NCBI GenBank assembly: GCA_903842475.1
Contig: CAIMMA010000035.1
Coordinates: forward strand, 1 to 5,460
DNA length: 5,460 nt
Direction of reading: 5' to 3'
DNA from: an uncultured bacterium
GTDB taxonomy: Bacteria > Desulfobacterota > Desulfobulbia > Desulfobulbales > Desulfobulbaceae
Shown here: positions 5,215-5,460 of the stretch, in pieces
Position numbering within the stretch: the first letter of the stretch is position 1
Layout: each line of letters begins with the position of its first letter
Made by a program: the position numbers and the translations under genes
The notes under the pieces: model-generated
The model's input: the letters and a program-made list of their open reading frames with translations, nothing else
Told to the model about the DNA's origin: nothing
Database searches by the model: none

Positions 5215-5460
5215 AGACCTCAGCGCCATGCTCAAACAACTGCACCTGGGCGGACTGCTCGCCCATTGGGATGATTACATCGCCCTGGCCGCCCGGGAGC
5301 GCTTCTCCCAGACGCGATTGCTCACCCATGTGGTGGAAGAGGAATGCCGGATCAAGCGCGAAAACGCCCGCCAAATGCGGCTCAAACGCGCCCGCATCCC
5401 CGATCCATTGGTCCTCCAGACTTATCCCTTCGACCGCCAGCCCAAGCTCAACCAGAAAAA
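5207..5460 (+). CDS. istB: IS21-family AAA+ helper ATPase IstB, N-terminal part
   Basis: An ATG at 5207 overlaps the istA stop (ATGAATGA, 5207-5214) and opens a frame running to the window edge: 84 codons with no stop. The translation has the typical IstB N-terminal domain: MLKQLHLGGLLAHW (8-21), an alanine- and arginine-rich helix, EEECRIKRENARQMRLKRARIP (44-65), then LQTYPFDRQPKLNQ (70-83), which corresponds to the FDF segment just before the AAA+ core. The Walker A and B motifs and the C-terminus lie outside the window. IstB is an AAA+ ATPase that assembles on target DNA and stimulates IstA, comparable to TnsC or MuB. The 8-nt overlap indicates translational coupling with istA. Confidence 0.95.
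   Translation, partial: MNEDLSAMLKQLHLGGLLAHWDDYIALAARERFSQTRLLTHVVEEECRIKRENARQMRLKRARIPDPLVLQTYPFDRQPKLNQK

Larger units (their letters stand above)
2014..5460 (+). mobile_element. IS21-family element with two accessory genes, right end outside window
   Basis: The element is defined on the right by istA and istB in the standard IS21 order and on the left by a terminus starting TGTAAAC at 2014, with TG as the outer dinucleotide typical of the family. Two GCTCAGATAAATTG motifs follow. Four same-strand genes run to the window edge with tiny gaps or overlaps, consistent with one transcript. The right inverted repeat and a target duplication lie outside the window, so the exact left boundary is inferred. 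The outward flank reads AATGGTCGA, whose last few bases would be the target duplication. Canonical IS21 elements encode only IstA and IstB; the two genes at 2313-3737 are additional. Confidence 0.85.

Noticed and set aside
3571..5235. 554-codon minus-strand ORF
   Set aside because: It is the antisense shadow of istA, which has all catalytic motifs; long antisense ORFs are common over GC-rich codon-biased genes.

Overview
This is a bacterial mobile-DNA window. The left part carries a phage- or plasmid-like replicative helicase gene and a long stretch without clear genes. The right part, from about 2014 to beyond the window end, is the left portion of an IS21-family insertion sequence with two extra genes. 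Nothing gives a secure taxonomic assignment; a GC-rich Gram-negative host is likely, and Desulfobacterota or a similar phylum is only a guess.

Layout. On the minus strand, 917 down to 1 is fully open and encodes the first 305 residues of a DnaB-family (RecA-fold) helicase whose 3' end lies outside the window. A short overlapping minus-strand ORF (1066-899) may precede it. From 1134 to about 1500 there is AT-richer, apparently non-coding DNA with three TTAAGTC motifs. From about 1500 to 2013 there is GC-rich DNA dense in inverted repeats, including a 16-bp stem with one 2-nt bulge (1554-1569 with 1603-1620). It has no convincing protein gene and is best read as a candidate large structured RNA or recombination site, cut by the IS.

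The IS begins near TGTAAAC at 2014, with two copies of a GCTCAGATAAATTG terminal motif 24 bp apart. Four same-strand genes follow: a Cys-rich zinc-ribbon/winged-helix-like protein (2313-2828), a ParB-like protein (2838-3737), the IstA DDE transposase (3715-5214) and the start of the IstB AAA+ helper (5207 to end). Spacings are +9, -23 and -8 nt, so they look like one translationally coupled operon.

The main point of interest is that IS21 elements normally carry only istA and istB. IstA/IstB are mechanistically comparable to TnsB/TnsC of Tn7, so the two extra DNA-binding-type proteins are candidates for a target-selection or regulatory module. This role is inference. The 5' region of the zinc-ribbon gene also carries what looks like an N-terminal extension broken by a stop codon and a frame change at a T_TTT_TTG slippery heptamer.
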